Positions 1-13,100 of a DNA stretch of 51,505 nt are shown here, in pieces. Under the pieces are notes generated by a model. The model was not told where the DNA came from and searched no databases. It saw only the letters and a list, made by a program, of their open reading frames with translations. The position numbers and the translations under genes are program-made. Each line of letters opens with the position of its first letter. Position 1 is the first letter of the stretch. Source of the stretch: Acanthaster planci (lineage: Eukaryota > Echinodermata > Asteroidea > Valvatida > Acanthasteridae); NCBI RefSeq assembly GCF_001949145.1, contig NW_019091388.1, positions 97,508-149,012 on the forward strand, read 5' to 3'.

Positions 1-495
1 ATGTAAATAGCTGGTATTAAACACTTGTCAGGTGTCACCTGGATGTTTGACTCCTATGACATGTACAGGTATGACCTCCTGTCCCTTTTCCCTTGATTGC
101 GCTAAATGTCCGTAATCTTCACATACATGTAGCTTACACAATGAGTCTGCATTTCCCCAAATGCACATTACCCAAGCTCAGCATTTTCTGCATCACCTCG
201 AACAGTACATGCTAGGGGTGCGCCATTCACTAAAGAGATTGTGTACGGCTAACTGAAAGGGAGATGCATACATGTACCGGCTACGTGTACATGTATGAAA
301 AATAACGTACTGTCGCTAAAAAGTCATTAAAATTGATTTTCCCCTTATTCTGACTTTCTGACTCAAAAGGTGTGAAGTTACGAATGGGAATAAATCCTCT
401 TGGGAAGTATACATTGTACATGTACACCTATGGTACTTATTCCCTGAGAGAAAAACACTGCTGTGAACACTCTCTTTAGACCGGTACAGCGATAG
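1..495. other. Left edge, no gene recognised
   Basis: AT-rich sequence with several TACATGTA/ACATGTAC palindromes (for example near 124, 270, 287 and 417). No reading frame with exon-like composition and splice sites was found. If the possible terminal exon at 496-738 is real, this stretch is the end of its last intron. Confidence 0.4.
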
Positions 496-738
496 TTTTC
501 TGCCAGAATTCTAGCACAAGAGATCTGTAGCTTCCTCAGAGAGGTGTGTTCCTTACGGCGCTTGGCTGAGGATGTGGCAGGTGCTGCACAGAGCCATGCC
601 CCGGTCATCGGCTCGTATCACCTCCCCGGCGCTGTCGACTGGATGGGAAGAGATCAGCCGCCACTAGAGTTCATGGCTCGATCCAGCATCAGAAGGTTTC
701 AAGCGCAGTTGCCGAAACTGACAAGGACGTACATGTAG
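496..738 (+). CDS. Possible 3'-terminal coding exon of a gene entering from the left; SOCS-box-like C-terminus
   Basis: An open frame from 496 to the TAG at 736-738 is clearly GC-richer than its flanks, unlike the rest of the first 7 kb. Candidate splice acceptors lie at 505-506 (preceded by a T-rich run) and at 538-539. The peptide has an amphipathic start (around EICSFLREVCSLRRLAED), a middle with GSYHLPGAVDWMGRDQ, and ends PLEFMARSSIRRFQ then QLPKLTRTYM. The last part resembles the SOCS-box pattern of a P-x-L-x-x-x-x-R-x-x-I-R helix followed by LP-x-x-L-x-x-Y-L, as at the C-terminus of ASB, SPSB and WSB proteins that recruit Elongin B/C. That resemblance is my reading of the motif, not an alignment. 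The remainder of the gene would lie left of the window. It could also be a chance frame in a GC-rich repeat. Confidence 0.3.
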   Translation, partial: FSARILAQEICSFLREVCSLRRLAEDVAGAAQSHAPVIGSYHLPGAVDWMGRDQPPLEFMARSSIRRFQAQLPKLTRTYM

Positions 739-3700
739 TCTTGGGTATTTAACTGGTTCTTTTCAGAACCCCACATGCTCAAAAAGAGATACATCCATGG
801 TGCTACAGCAAACCTATCTAATTTACTTGCGACTAGTCTCTATCGCGAAAAGGTCAAATCTAAAGTTTGACTCCTTGGCCACGGGGTAAACTCGCTGGAG
901 GTTGATGAAAGCACCTGCTGGCGGTGGCTCATCACTGTATGCCACTCAGTCCTGACATGAAAGCCAAGCCGACACTGTGAAAGAGGCAGAGATTTCTGCC
1001 TGTATGGTATCCAAGGCCGCCAAGCTCTGTTTGTTATTTAAATCACCCACTGCTGTACAGTGTGTAATCTGCCATTGTAGAGGTTGCTCAAATCAAAGAA
1101 TCTTCAGTCATGGATGGCCTACAGTGTTAACCCAGCAGATCAGTGTCACACTGGGGTAAAGGCAATCAATTACCCTACATGTACATGTACATGTAGGTAC
1201 ATGTACATGTACATGCAAGTACATTGTACAGTGCACATTGTATTATATTGACACACAATACCAGAATATATGTACCACACTTTTGACAGAGGCTTCTGTG
1301 ATCATGTATACATGAACATGTACCAGGTACAGTGCACATTATATTGACATACAATATACCGGAACATTTGTACATGTACCACACTTTCGACAGTTTTTAA
1401 GCTAAAGTTGGAGAGCCCCTAGACAGGAATGTTTTTCTTTTTCATGCATGTACATGTACAAGTACCAGTACGTGTACATGTCCAAGTACACGGTCCACAC
1501 AAGTGTTCCGTCCTCTCTGAAAACCTGTTTTAGAGTCATTTGGGGGGACAGTGTTATCGCCGAAAACTGAAGAGGAATAGTCAAGGAAATCGTAGTTAAG
1601 GACATCCAGCTTGAAGGAATATTCATACATGTACAAGGGAAAAAGGGAGCATTTTCTCTGACTTTCTTTCAACCACAGGCAAAAAAGGAATGCCCACACG
1701 TCTGTGAGAGTTAAAAAGTATTATGAATTCATGTATACAGTACATGTGCATGTACAGTGTCCTTGTACACAATGCGTATTTTACACAATCCAAGACAGGG
1801 TCTAATATTGAATACATGTATGTCCAGTGTCTAATTGGAATTACGACCAGCCAGATGTCTGTCTAAATTGCATGCTGAGGAACAAAAGTACGGAAGTAAT
1901 GAAATTTGCATTGCATTTACATGTAAAGTACACTGTACAAAGGGCTTCGACATTGACGGCAAGCAGAGTTCGTAAACCTTCTCATGACCGCCGCAAGAGT
2001 GCCTTGCAGAGGAGAGAGGCCGTGAATGCATGGCTTTTTTTTCAAGGGTTTTGTCTTTAGCCACGTGCCAGGTGAGATGGAATTTTTCTACATCACAATG
2101 CTGGATGATTACTAAACATGACCAGGCACTGTTGACATGTACATGTATGTATTTCTCTCTGCTGGAATATTGATCAAAGAACGTGTCTTTGCTGATAACA
2201 AAATTGATTATCTGAATATTCGGTTGTACCGATCGGCAGATTGTTGACGAACAAACCGTAGACAAAACCATTTGCAATAACGCACACAATTGTACATTAT
2301 GATCAATATTATAGCTTCTCACATCTAGGAGTATCTCCAGCCACGATTTAGCAAGATTAAAGAGATGAACGAGACTTCTTGCCCTGTTGTAGATTTCTAT
2401 TTGTTTTCAATTGTTTAATGAATAATTTACTTTTTAAATCATTGTAAGATTTCTGTCGCTTTTCCTTTGAATCTCCTTGAAACAAACCTCAGTATGCAAG
2501 TTTTCTCATTTGAAAAGAAAAGAAAATTTTCCCCTCCTTCTCATAAATTTTGCATTTGAATATTCAAATCCGAAAAATAATATTTGAATATTCGATACTC
2601 GATCGAATATTCGGCACCGCCCTACAAGGATTGAATTACTGTAGATCTGCCCGTCCCTTCCCAGCCTGGGAACACTTGGATAAGTGCTGCATGACACCCT
2701 TAGTGCCGCCTAAGGCCGCAGAGTATAATTTCCACAGCACTCAGGGATGGGGAAGGAAATTGAAAAGCTTGTTGACCAGCGTCAAAGACTTTTGTAAAAC
2801 AAAATTAGGGCTTCTACAATTTGAAAGAAGTAATAATTAGTGCATGGACAGGTGACATGAGGCATGAGCTGATATTCAAGGTTAAACTTTAATTGAAAAA
2901 TGAAATTTTCATTGGACTGTCCAGTGTTCGCAGGATTTTCCCCTAAAATAATCAAAATGTAGGCAGCGAATGGAGCATTGCTAACTCCATGTCCTCAGCA
3001 TAATCCGAAGTCCTTTAGATAACCCAATCTTGCATTGTGGGGCCTCTGCCAGAACAACCCAGAGGGGAAATACACTGTACATGTACTCTTCAAATTGTTC
3101 AGAATATAATTACGGTAAATTCACGTTTTTTTGTTCTGTTTTCCGTGTGACCCGGCAACAGGCCTATTAGCCAATCAAAGGTCAAGGTGGCTATAAAAAT
3201 GAGTAAGGTCACCTGCACTCATACACATTCATGTACATGTACCATCAATAGGCAGGAGACACATTGATTGAAACTGATGCATTTGGGCACGAGTAACATA
3301 TCTTTTATTCCACAAGGCCGTCCTAATGACACAAACACAAAAGCTGACACTATGGGACATGTATAATAACCACAGAGCTATGGTATAACTGACAGAATTG
3401 CAGCCACAGTATCCCGCAACAGGAATTCACCCTCGAGCATCCAGGTTAGATGAAACATTCCCTGACTCGTTCCTCAACTGCCGACTGCCCCCCTGTCTAC
3501 GTACATGTAGCTGCAGGCATCACCCCGGCAACGATCCAGCCCCGTCTCCGTGGAAACCAACCAACCAATACCAAGTGGCCATCAGTGGCTGAATGGCTCC
3601 AATGGCATCCATTCAAGGATGGCGCTGCTGAGGGACCCCAGAGTATTCATGACTGGCCAGTGCTTCTCATAAACCACAAGCCACAGCACATTGCACACGT

Positions 3701-3925
3701 AGACGCGGAGGTATTTGTAACAAGCATCGCGCATCCAAAAATTAGGCAGCAAGGGAAGGCAGTCATCAATATTTTTGCCCCTTATTCAGGTGCAAATGAC
3801 CTCTCTTGTGCAAATAATAGAAACGGGGGAACGAGAAGTCCTTAAGAATCATTCTATGGAAGCCACTTTGATCTACACAATTAACGTCACGTAAATGTAC
3901 ACAGTATTTGATGTAGAATGTACAT
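739..3925. other. Intergenic, no gene recognised
   Basis: AT-rich DNA with scattered ACATGTAC palindromes, densest at 1175-1215, and an AT-rich patch at 2545-2615 built from ATTCGAATATTC-like steps. A related patch lies at 9880-9950, so both are probably fragments of one dispersed repeat. Open frames here (such as 1831-2322 minus and 3450-3845 plus) have no splice-site support or recognisable domain. Confidence 0.5.
1175..1215. repeat. ACATGT microsatellite-like cluster
   Basis: Two runs of the six-base step ACATGT separated by a few bases. Every unit is its own reverse complement, so the tract reads the same on both strands. Single or double copies of the same octamer recur dozens of times between 1 and 5500. 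Confidence 0.8.
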
Positions 3926-3927
3926 AC

Positions 3928-4199
3928 ATGTACATGTGGGTAATTCCAGAAATTAGGGGTCCAAAAGTGTGACATTTTTGTGTCCCTGTTATATCTGACC
4001 TTTGTTGTTTGCCACGGAAATATCACCAGAATTGATTTCAAACTAAATATTGCTATTTCTTAGCAGGTAATTTGCATTAATTCATCACTCTTGGAAATTA
4101 AAAAATGTGTCCTGAACTTACAGACTCATATGTCAGATGTGACAGGGACACGGAAAAAAAATGGATTCCTAATTTCTGGAATTATACCCATACATGTAC
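3928..4199. mobile_element. Foldback (MITE-like) element, about 270 bp
   Basis: The left arm (from about 3928, including GGTAATTCCAGAAATTAGG and GTGTCCCTGTTATATCTGAC) is matched in inverse orientation by the right arm ending at 4199 (GTCAGATGTGACAGGGACAC and CCTAATTTCTGGAATTATACC). The arms are about 70-80 bp with some mismatches and enclose about 110 bp without a coding frame. Both outer ends carry TACATG steps. This fits a non-autonomous terminal-inverted-repeat element. No transposase or clear target-site duplication was seen. Confidence 0.7.
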
Positions 4200-4943
4200 T
4201 AGAATAAAAAACATGATGCACACACTTAATAAAAATAATAATTTATTCATTTATAAAGTGCAAATGTCATATAGATATGTTCAAATGGGCTGTACAATGA
4301 GGACATTAAGCATGGAACAATGATTACATTTAAACATGGTTGAGCCGATGGCTCACATGGGCGCCTCGGGCAGCCGCCAATCGACCCACATTCACCAACA
4401 TCAGTAAAGGGGAGACAGCAAGAAGCAGTTCCAGTTTTAGACTTTTAGACTTACACTGCACATGATTGTACAACGTGTGCCTGTGTTACAATGTGTGGAT
4501 ACAGGTACATGATTGATAGTAATGTATACATGTACAAAGTACGGAGTACATGTTTCACAGTGCATTTATAACTGAATCATCCCCTGCGGTGCATCGTGGG
4601 AAGGGGGAGGTGGCAAGTTACATAATGTACATGTACTTCCTCTCGTCTGAGACCTCTTACCACTTTTAAGGGAATTAAAATTGTACATGTAGGTCTAGTT
4701 AAAAAACATGCTTTTAACTCCTACTAACTGACTAAACACAAACTTCATAACGGAAAGACATGAAAGAGTTCCATATGTGGATGCCACTTGACAACCGGTG
4801 CATAAACCCTTCAAGACTGGTCTGAAAAGTTTTGTGGAAGTTTTCTAAGTACATGTAAATGACTTGGTATTTTCCCTCCTAAATTGAACTTTTCTGGACA
4901 TATTTTTGCTTTCTGATGGCTATTATCAAGGAAGGTGTGAATG

Positions 4944-5435
4944 TCGGTCACCTCGGCACCTGCCAACTTGTCAACTTTCAAACTTGGCACCCGAGTGTAG
5001 TCAGCATACAGTGTACATGGCATAGCACCAACTCGGCACCTAAATTTTGTCTTAGGTCTGCGTTTTCCAAATTGGCACCTGACTTCTGTGATTTTGTGCA
5101 AGCTATCCGGAAAAGACACAGTGCGAGTTACTCAGCCAGAAACCTTGCCAAAATATCTTACATTTTTTCTGTCACAGTTCCATTTTTTTATCTATTAAAA
5201 GATCTAGCCTACAAACAACTGATTGGTTGGTGCGATGTACATGTAGCTCATGCCCGATCTATCTATGGAGTGCATTCATTGTATGTACGCACCAGTTGGC
5301 AAGGTGCTGAATTGGCTTATGCGCAGGTGCCAAGTGGTAAGGTGCCGAGTTGGCAAGGTGCTGAGTTGGCAGGTGCCGACTTGGCAAGGTGCTGAGTTGG
5401 CAGGTGCCGACTTGGCAAGGTGCCGAAGTGACCGA
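4944..5435. mobile_element. Foldback element with internal AAGGTGC/TTGGC repeats
   Basis: The left end TCGGTCACCTCGGCACCTGC is inverted at the right end (AAGGTGCCGAAGTGACCGA, ending 5435). The right arm has expanded into an array (about 5294-5430) of a roughly 16-17 bp unit, AAGGTGCYGASTTGGC, in variant spacing. The left half holds dispersed GGCACC/AACTTGG motifs in the opposite orientation. Foldback elements commonly have such internally repetitive inverted ends. The frames across it are by-products of the repeat. Confidence 0.65.
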
Positions 5436-5442
5436 TTACCTT

Positions 5443-7195
5443 ATCAAGTCACTGCAGAGAATACATGTACATGTAATCTGGCATCGATACGGAATTCTTT
5501 CCATCATGTCCGTGATCTGGTGATAAGCACAAACAAATTTTTACAGGCTTGAATTAAAGAATTACTATTTTATCCAGGGGCGTGTGGGTCAGGGGCAAGT
5601 CTGCACGGGGGGGGGGAGTCGGCTAGGCCCAAGGGGACAAGTTTGTAAGGGGCTAGCTAGTCATGCCGGTGACCGTCATGGTTGACCACCTTGACAGTCA
5701 AGGGGCGCGTCACGGTTGCTGTGACTGATTGAATAGGCTAGATCATGAACCCTGATACTGGAGGAACGTTAACGAACACCCACGGTTAACTCACCAGCTG
5801 TACACGGGTGGTGTCTCCTCCTCCTGCTTGGCTTCCCGTTTCGAAAATAAACACCCCATTCCTGACACTCACATGCGATGATAAGGCTCCAAGAACTCTT
5901 GAATTAACCGACAAAGCAGAAGGCTGAACGGCACCGCTTCATGTAATTTGTGGCGTTAATTCTCGCTGGACAACAAAACCTTTTATTTCGCCTCTGGAGG
6001 GCGCTGCGCAACGCTATACAATCTTTGGACTTGACTATGACTGGGACAGTGATCTAGTGTGACTCGGTGTGAGTTTTCCATCTCACAAAAATGTTCCCGT
6101 TTTCTTGTTTACTGGATTCAGAATTTCATATAGTTTGGGAAAGAATGTTTGGAAAGAGTTCCATATACGGACAACACTCAATGCTTCGGTGAACAAGCTA
6201 TACTGTGTCAGGCTTGCCCCAAAAACCTCCGTAGCCTAACACTTAGTAACAGTGCAGTAACATTGCCTAACTTGTGTTTTCCTAAAGTGCGCGCGGCCTG
6301 TCTAGGTCCTTAAATGTTTGGGAATTTATTTTCCCAGCTAAATCTCACTTTTTAGGACATTTTATCACTTTGTAAGGGCTGTTATAACAGTTTAAGGGAA
6401 AATTAGTGTTGTCTGTACATGGAAAACTGAATGTTGCATCCTGACTCCATTTCAGAATTAGGCCCCTAGTTGGAATTCTAACAAAGATTAGAAAATTTTC
6501 CATAAAATTGGAAATTTGGAGAAAATACTTTGATGAAAAAAATTGGAGGCAGGGCCTATCAGAGGAGGCAGCAACGTTTCCAAAACATTGTTATTAAATA
6601 AAACAATAACATAATTTCTTGCCAAATTGGTTTACTCTAATGCTAGATTGTGTTTTATCAGGCTCACGCGGCCGTGGTAGGCCCCACATCACCCTCATAA
6701 TACAGGCCTAGTGAACACCTAGGCTATAGCACAGGCCTTGGAAGTTCAGATGGAGTAGACCATAAAAGCATTAAGACGGAGCTTGATGCTTTTCTTTCTT
6801 GTTTTAATTACAATGAATGTACCAAAGGTTTACTCGAGCCTATCCCGTAGGAAGAAAGAAACACCCTCGAACTTGATGTCATGTATGCACAAGGTCTGTA
6901 TACACCTGCACTGCAATGTACATTGTACTTTTAGGCTCAACCCAACATGAGGAAAGGGGCGGGGGGAATGTGGCTGAGGGGGTGTTAATGGCCATATCCT
7001 CACACCCTGTGCGTAGGGTATATATTTTTGTAATTGTTAATATTTAGTCAGACTGACACCGACATATGTTTATGTATCATATACATTGATTATTCCGTCT
7101 AACTTTTTTTTTGGTGAACAATTTTTGGAAAGAAAGATTTTGTTGAAACTCATCCTGTTGGGCACGAGCATCAGATCCAACGCTGACGGACGACC
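5443..7195. other. Upstream region of SLC37A4, no coding feature recognised
   Basis: Contains a poly-G run (about 5609), a GC-richer patch around 5640-5860, and a CTCTGGAGGGCGCTGCGC segment near 5991-6008. This is the likely place for the SLC37A4 promoter and any untranslated first exon, but no transcription start could be fixed. A possible acceptor (GAGCATCAG, ending 7173) just upstream of the start codon hints that the ATG lies in a second exon. Confidence 0.4.
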
Positions 7196-10100
7196 ATGGA
7201 GTCATACACGCTCAGGCGTGCCTTCATCTACGCGACGCTCTTTGTCGGCTACTTCCTCTACTACCTCAATCGCAAGTCCTTCTCCTTCCTGATGCCCTAC
7301 GTCATCGAGGAGGACAGGATGCACAGGAGCGATCTGGGTGAGCTCCGGTTACCATGGTAACGGCATCACTGGGCTCCTCTTGGCAGCATGCCCCCCTTAG
7401 CAGCACAGGGGAGAGACAGTGAGAGAAAGAATTTTGTAGCAGAGGGTCACAATTTTCAAGTGTCTTAAAGGCTACCTTATCCACCATTTGGGAACTCTCG
7501 GTACTGTGTATGAGAGTTTATTAAATTAGGGCTCTGTTCAAATCTTTGGAATCCAGATCTAGATTTGATTTCACTATGACGTTTAACTTGAAACACTTTT
7601 GCCTGTTTCTACGTTCATTTTTGAAATTACGATACACAAGGTGTCTTTTTTTTCAAAGACAGGTCGGTTGGGTTGCATAATGGGAAAACAAGAATTCCTT
7701 ACCATGGAAAAGGATCAAAAATCAATACTGCCTTATTCCCGTGGTGCTTGGAAGCAATAAGCCATTTGCGAGTTAAATTGGAATAAAATCTGGTACACTG
7801 AGTTATCTGATTACATATAAACATAATGATTTGAATTCCCCAGACTAAGGACACCGTTGTTATACCTTGTGATTCAGGGCAAGCTTTTGCTTAGCGACCG
7901 CCATCTCTGGAATGGACTGGTTCCTTTGTGCCCTTCTTACCCATTGAGAACAGTGTATTGTTGCAAGGCGTCTCTTATGTAACTAAGCAAAAGCTTGCCC
8001 CGAATCACGAGGTATAGCCACAGTGCTCTTAGTAATGGATAATTCAAGTTGTTATGTTTACGTGAATTTAAAGTGTACCAGATTTGGGTCAAAGTTAATG
8101 GCAAAAGGTTCCCAGTGTGAAAGATGTGTGTACTAGGAGGCACAAGTCTTTTCTGTTTGGCCAGAACTGAAATCTTCTTTACATTTTAAGAATCGTCGTT
8201 AAAATTTCACAGGTGCGATCACCAGCAGTATATCGCTGGCCTACACCATTAGCAAGTTTGTCAGCGGGGTCCTGTCGGACAAAGTCAGCGCCCGGGTCCT
8301 CTTCAGTAGCGGCCTGTTCCTGGCCAGCCTGCTGGTGCTGCAGTTCACCGGTTTCCAATCGCTGCAGATGCTCATGGTGCTGTGGTTTCTGAATGGCATC
8401 GCCCAGGGCGGTGGCTGGCCCGCCTGCTCCAAGATCTTGAAACAGGTAGAGCCGACTCCCAAATATGAATCGGAGTCCTTTGTTCTCTCACGAGTCTGAG
8501 TCTCAGCTCTGACGTGTTTCAGTGCCGTGCGAACTGTTGCATCAAGCACTCTGTGACACTTGAAATTTGTGTAGCAGGCTTCTCCCCCAGCCCCCAACTG
8601 CAGAAAACACAGGCAGAAATCCACAATCGGCATTTTAAAGGCTCAACTGTAATTGTTTTATCGGCGTCATTCCGTGCTTTTGCAGTGGTTCCTTCCATCC
8701 GAACTTGGCCTGTGGTGGAGTGTCCTATCCACCAGCGCCAACCTGGCCGGGGTCGTCGGCCCCGTCTGTCTGTCTGTCGTGGCAAAGGATTATGGGTGGA
8801 GGACGGCCATGTACATAGGAGGTAAAGAAATCCTACGGCTTCACCAGACCCTTATGCAGGCATTTATGATATTAAATTTGCAAACTTATTAAACTGACTG
8901 TAATGTAACACTTATGTTTCTTATTAACCCCTGCATACCGGGAGCCGTCCACAGCCGCGGCTTTGTGTGAGAATTAGTGCATACCACACATACAGTCTAT
9001 TCACCATGCAGCTGCTGGTTCAATGGGGCCTGCTACTGGACAAAGCCCTCCATTCAGGGCATGCCACAGCCCAGTAGTCGCGGTCAAAAGAATTCCGGCG
9101 TGAAGGGGTTAATTACTTGGAATAAAGGCTGGTTGCCCTCAGAACAAAAGCCCTCCATTCAGGGCATACCACAGCCCAGCAGTCGCGGTCAAAAGAATCC
9201 CGGCGTGAAGGGGTTAAAAGTCGCTCATTAATTTTCTATTCACAATATGTGTCAATGTACATTTACATATTCATATGTCCATAATGTGTCCCTTATTGTT
9301 CTGTTTCGTCCTTGTTTTGTTTGGACTGTATTGTACTGCCATTGTCTTTCTTTCATATATAATCCGTTGTCAGTCTTGTCTGGTTCTTTTTTCTCGTCTT
9401 AATAAGACATTTCTGTATAAGACTTTGTCTTCTGAATATGCCTCTGTATCTGCCCCCTTTTATTTCAATGTCTCCTGGTCTTATTTAACTTGCACTCTTG
9501 TAGTCATGAATCTTTCATTTATTGACCTTGTGTGTAACTTGATATGTACATTGCAAAACGAAAATAAACGTTGAGTCAATGAAAAAAAAGGTCAGCATGA
9601 ATAAATTAAAATAAATAAATAAGAGCTATCACAGGGTTATTGCTTGATTGCACCGTGAAAGGTGAAAAATGAACCGTGAAAGGTTAGAAAAATGCAATTT
9701 CTGTGAATACCGCTCTAGTATTTATGAAACACCACATTGAGCAATAACTGAGGATTAAAGGCACTTTGTAGGTCAAGTTTTTTATTCTGTTTTGGATTTA
9801 AACTTCAAGAAGGCAAGTTACGTGAAGTTGCAAACAAACTGAGTGTTTTTCTTGCTTTGTCATTGTATTGCACTTACGGATATTCAAATTGGAAAAATAG
9901 ATACTCAAATATTTGATAACTGATTGAAAGTTCAAATATTTGTGTACTCTGCGCAGGCCTAATGGTTCAATTACAAAAAGATTTGTTCCTTTGTTTGTGG
10001 ACAGGTGTGTTGGGTATTGCCATGGCTGGCGCGTCGCTCCTACTCATCAAGAATTCGCCGTCGGAGGCCGGTCTGGAACCACGTACCGCCGCAGAGGCCA

Positions 10101-13100
10101 CTAATGCACCCGCAAGCAGTAAAAATGGTCTGTACCCTTTTTTCCCAGCCAGTGCCGAACTTTCCACAGGCGTGCGTGTTCATCGTTACATTTTTTCCTG
10201 CCACATGTAACTGACTTGTAAGTCGAAGAACCGTGCAGATTAAAACAGGCTTGCTGTAGCCCACAGAATGTCAATATTTTGTGCATCGGCCAGTTTTTTT
10301 TTATTATTTTTAATTTGGACAAAATTAATTATTACCCCTGCTCACTGGGCCATCAAAACATCATCCCCATCAACCGTTCCAACTCCCCGCGGGGAAAATA
10401 TTCAGCTTGGTTCCGCAATGGGTGGAAAGGGCTTAACAAAGGCAATACCGGTGAGCAAGTCCACAATTTATGTCTCGTACCTATAACCACGGACGTTTTA
10501 CCGTCAAAGACACTCGTGGATTTTCGGCGCTTTTGTAGTCAGCTGTTGGGCATCTTTTTACAGTAGTGCTAGTCTTTGAGAGGCACAGAATGGGGATCTT
10601 CTGTGGACTTGTCTTGATGTTATGTCTTTGTGTTTTGTCTCTGCAGCTTCATCGGATGCCAGTCCGTCGCAGAGTTCCGCCACGACTCGTGACGTGATCG
10701 GCTCCCCGTTCCTCTGGGTTGTCTCGGTCTTATTTTTCTTGACCGCGCTCATTGCCTACGGGGTCATGGACTGGGGTCAGCTGTATCTCATCCAGGAGGT
10801 CGGCTTTGAGAACGCCGTGGGTGAGTGCGGGCGTGCTTCCGGACCAGACCGGTCTGATCCGGTATAATCCAGCTTGGGCTCGTTCGGAAGTATTGTGCAC
10901 GTAGCACGGCTTCGTGTTATTGTCAGTAAATACAGTCTGTCACAGTGCAGAAGTCGAGACTGTCACATGACCAGATCCAAGACCATTCAAGAGATGCACC
11001 ACACTTTCTCTTGTCATGCAAGGCAGGCGTGCAGGTCTCTTTTAGCCCGATAATCCTAAAGAAGCCTTTTTTTTCCGTTGTTTGCTTTCTCTTGCAGGAA
11101 GTGCCTTCACCAGTTCTTACTCCATCGGGGCCATTGTTGGCAGTGTCCTAGCCGGGTTTGTGACGGACAGATTAGTTGCCAGGGTAACCAAATTTGGTAC
11201 ACACTTCTAACCCACGCTACTAAATGCGCAATGATCGATACCACTTTTTTGAGTGAGATCAGGTTAAGTTACTTTTGCTGTCTCGTACTCCCTGGCTTTA
11301 TTGCAGTTGTTAAAGAGTGGTGGAAAATTTGATAGAAATTGGAAAAAAGGACAGGACATATAAAAGTGTCAGTTGAGCGCTGAGCAAAACTTGCTGAAAT
11401 TGGTCGCAAGGACATAGGTAATCTACACGTTTAGCTACGGCTCGAAAGCCTTTTGCGAGTTGTGAATAAAATCTTGTATTCTGAGTTCTTTCAGTTCACC
11501 CAAACATAATATGAATTCTCCACACTAAAGCCACTGTTGCTATACCTCATGATTCGGGGCAAGCTTTTGCTTAGTTACATAAGAGACGCCTTGCAGCAAT
11601 ACACTCTTTTCAATGGATAAGAAGGGCACAAAGGAACCAGTCCATTCCCAAGATGTTGATTGCTATGAAAAAGCTGGCCCCGAATCACGAGGTATAGCAA
11701 CAGCGTCTGTAGTCTGGGGAATTCAAATCGTTATGTTTATGTGCAATCAGATAACTCAGCGTACCAGATTTTATTCAAATTAAACTCACAAAAGGCTTAT
11801 TATAGTAGGCTTGTAATAACGTGCTCGTGCTTTTCAGAACTTGTCCGCAAGCTCGGCAGCTGGCCCCACTTCATCCACCGTCCTGGGTGCGAAGCAACCT
11901 GCTCTCCTCTTTGCTTCCCTTGCGCTATTTTTTTTTCTTTCCTTTTCTTCTAGGCCAGCAAGAACTGTAAAACCTGCCCCCGCTTTCCCTGGTTCATGTT
12001 CATGGAGGGGATCAACCTCATGTCCATCCACATCTTCCGAAGTCTGGTCACCATCGACACAAACGAGGTGAGACAAGAAACCTTCGGCTCGGAAGTTGCA
12101 TCTGAATCCACTGGTTAACCCCTTCGCTCCGGGAGAGGGCAAGAGCCNTTAATTACTTGGAATAAAGGCTGGTTGCCCTCAGAGCAAAAGTGAACACAGA
12201 TGTAACTGGGTGATGTAAGATCAATTATTCATGCTGAAAATTTGCAAAAGTGGAACACGTTTCAACTCAGTTACTTTCACATGCAGTCGTGAATTTTCGG
12301 ATGCAGCTTGGGCCTCTGCTGTATCCATGACAACTATTAATCACTTTCGCCATGTGATGTGTCAGACACAATCGGACTATCTCTGCACACACTGGCACAC
12401 CTGGTGGTTAATTAAAATGCCAATTTCACCTCGACTCATCCCCGGCTGACATCTGAACATGCTAATCCACCAGTTGCCGACCAATTTCTGGCCTCTGCTT
12501 GTGTGGCAGGTGCCCAGATGAAACGATTCCCACCAGTCTACCTCATCTCAGGTGTTGGGGGCACTTTCAGTTTTGGGCAAATCAGAGCTGTTCATAGCGG
12601 GAGTTGTGACATGAGTGTCTCACTTGTTGGAACCAAAATGGCGGATTATGCGTCAGTGCGTATGGATAATTAGCTCACAGTAGCTGCACATTGTGCTGCA
12701 CACGTAACGAACTGCCATTTTGGGTTAAAGTCTGAAGTTGGGGGCTATCATATTCATCTCTGGGGCATCTAGAGATTCTTCGCTTACATTGTGTAGGGTG
12801 GGCGGAGCAATAAAATCCCCTCCCCCCACTTTCATCATCTGCTCTATTGCTTGCAGGTGTTCATCCTTGCTATTGGGTTCCTGTTCGGCTTGGCCCAGTA
12901 TGGAGCCTTTTCTGTCTACGGCGTGGTGGCCATCGAAAACGCACCGGTCCACTTGTCGGGGACGTCCCACGCCTTCGCAGCCATGGCCTGCAATGGTAAG
13001 GTCACAAATATTGTTCCGACCCTTGGCCCTTGAAATGTTCAACATTGGTGGTTCATTACCTCTTCTGATGTTTTGCCCACACTTGCAGCCATGAACTCAA

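Noticed and set aside
1831-2322. 163-codon minus-strand open frame
   Set aside because: Low-complexity, His/Cys-rich composition typical of random AT-rich DNA with ACATGT steps; no domain or splice support.
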